A stretch of DNA of 24,915 nt from JBHJGS01 sp050331575 (lineage in GTDB: Bacteria > Pseudomonadota > Alphaproteobacteria > Sphingomonadales > Rhodothalassiaceae), in assembly GCA_050331575.1 (NCBI GenBank), contig JBHJGS010000040.1, positions 1-24,915 on the forward strand. Direction: 5' to 3'. The notes below the pieces were generated by a model, which saw only the letters and a program-made list of their open reading frames with translations, was not told where the DNA came from and did no database searches. The position numbers and the translations under genes were made by a program. This document shows, one piece after another, positions 24,087 through 24,915 of this stretch; the first letter of the stretch is position 1, and every line of letters starts with the position of its first letter.

Positions 24087-24915
24087 TGTTCCTGCATGGC
24101 CAGCCGCTGGAAACATGATCGCCCGCTCTCCCGCGCGCAGTTCGAGGCGCGGTTCCCGGATGACGCCGCCTGCGCGGCCTACCTCGCGCAAAAGCGCTGG
24201 CCCGATGGTTTCCTCTGTCCCAGGTGCGGCGGCGGGAAGGCTTGGGCGCTCAAGACCAAGCCCCATACCTGGGAGTGCGCTGGCTGCCGGCGGCAGACCT
24301 CCGTCACAGCAGGCACGATCAAGCACGGCAGCCATATGCCGCTGAAGACCTGGTTCACCGCCATCCACATCATCACCAGCCATTCAAACGGGATCTCCGC
24401 CCTGCAGTTGCAGGCCCAGCTCGGGCTGGGCAGCTACGAGACCGCCTGGAGCCTGCTGCAGAAGCTCCGCCGCGCCATGGTCGATCCCGAGCGCGGCCTG
24501 CTCCAGGGCGTCGTGGAAATCGACGAGACCGAGATGCCCCTGCGGCGCAAGGATGATCCCCCTGCCGGCGGGCAGGGCCGCAGCCCGCAGGGCAAGATGT
24601 TCGTCGCCGGCGCGGTGGAGCTCTCGCCGGACGACCAGCCCCGCCGTATCCGTCTCGCGCCGATCGTGGACTTCACCGCTGCCACCCTCAAGCCCTTCGT
24701 CGCGGCTACCGCCGCGCCTGGCGCCAAAGTGATCACCGATGGCTGGTCCGGCTATGTCGGTCTGCCCGATCACACCCACGAGGCAAAGGTCGTCGGCAAG
24801 ATGGCCGCCCACATCATCCTCCGCTGGACCCACCGCGTGTTCTCGAACCTCAAGCGATGGGCGCTCGGCACCTTCCACGGCCTGCGCCGACAGCACCTGA
24901 GGCGCTACCTCGACG
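24015..24915 (+). mobile_element. IS1595-family insertion element, truncated by the window edge
   Basis: The left boundary is placed near 24015 because TPR similarity stops there and the transposase starts 80 bases on, a normal leader for this family. I could not confirm the terminal inverted repeat or target duplication, since the right end is outside the window. The element has returned to high GC, unlike the TPR gene it interrupts. Confidence 0.6.
24096..24915 (+). CDS. IS1595-family transposase, partial
   Basis: The frame is open from ATG 24096 to the window end (273 codons, no stop). The N-terminus has the family's zinc ribbon: CPRCGG (Cys41, Cys44) and CAGC (Cys61, Cys64), preceded by FPDDAACAAYLAQKRWPDGF. 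The ISXO2-like DDE domain follows with VVEIDETEM (Asp143), ITDGWSGY (Asp215) and THRVFSNLKRW (Asn251, Lys253), consistent with the DD(N/E)K active site of IS1595 elements. It catalyses cut-and-paste movement of the element. No frameshift is seen, so it may be functional. No clear ribosome binding site precedes the ATG. Confidence 0.92.
   Translation, partial: MASRWKHDRPLSRAQFEARFPDDAACAAYLAQKRWPDGFLCPRCGGGKAWALKTKPHTWECAGCRRQTSVTAGTIKHGSHMPLKTWFTAIHIITSHSNGISALQLQAQLGLGSYETAWSLLQKLRRAMVDPERGLLQGVVEIDETEMPLRRKDDPPAGGQGRSPQGKMFVAGAVELSPDDQPRRIRLAPIVDFTAATLKPFVAATAAPGAKVITDGWSGYVGLPDHTHEAKVVGKMAAHIILRWTHRVFSNLKRWALGTFHGLRRQHLRRYLD

Overview
The window is high-GC alphaproteobacterial chromosome, probably from the Rhodospirillales or a neighbouring order. 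The evidence is a MipZ-type division ATPase, a short ProRS without the editing insertion, a ClpS-ClpA pair preceded by a polyhydroxyalkanoate phasin, and tightly overlapping operons. I cannot name the genus.

Layout. 1-120 is the tail of an IS630-type transposase. 121-8516 holds housekeeping genes: mazG and an alpha/beta hydrolase (minus strand, ATGA overlap), proS-lolC-lolD (plus strand, two ATGA overlaps), then a glutathione-transferase-like gene, an SDR oxidoreductase and purF, all minus. 8517-9189 is a long interval with no convincing gene. 9190-10779 has a GcvA-like LysR regulator divergent from a VOC/PhnB-like protein, with a 45-bp hairpin-bearing tandem repeat between them. 10874-12612 is a Bax-like glucosaminidase followed by panC (minus, GTGA overlap). 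12748-16522 is a plus-strand run: mipZ, a VWA-like protein and a membrane J-domain protein chained by 4-bp overlaps, then a phosphomannomutase/phosphoglucomutase. 16523-20145 is phasin, a strong terminator, clpS and clpA.

20146-24915 is different: lower GC in its central part, AT-rich leaders and three damaged genes in a row. These are a GNAT acetyltransferase with a one-base frameshift, a secreted VWA protein with a PEP-CTERM-like sorting signal and an in-frame TAA, and an exported TPR protein whose 3' end is replaced by an IS1595-type element. The element runs off the right edge.

The genes cover general maintenance: lipoprotein release (LolCD), nucleotide pool cleansing (MazG), purine and pantothenate synthesis (PurF, PanC), division-site placement (MipZ), wall hydrolysis (Bax-like), sugar-phosphate supply (Pgm/ManB), carbon storage (phasin) and N-degron proteolysis (ClpS/ClpA). 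The best leads are the phasin promoter with two TGC-N3-GCA operator-like sites, the mipZ-VWA-J-domain chain, the hairpin tandem repeat, and the decaying PEP-CTERM/TPR region.
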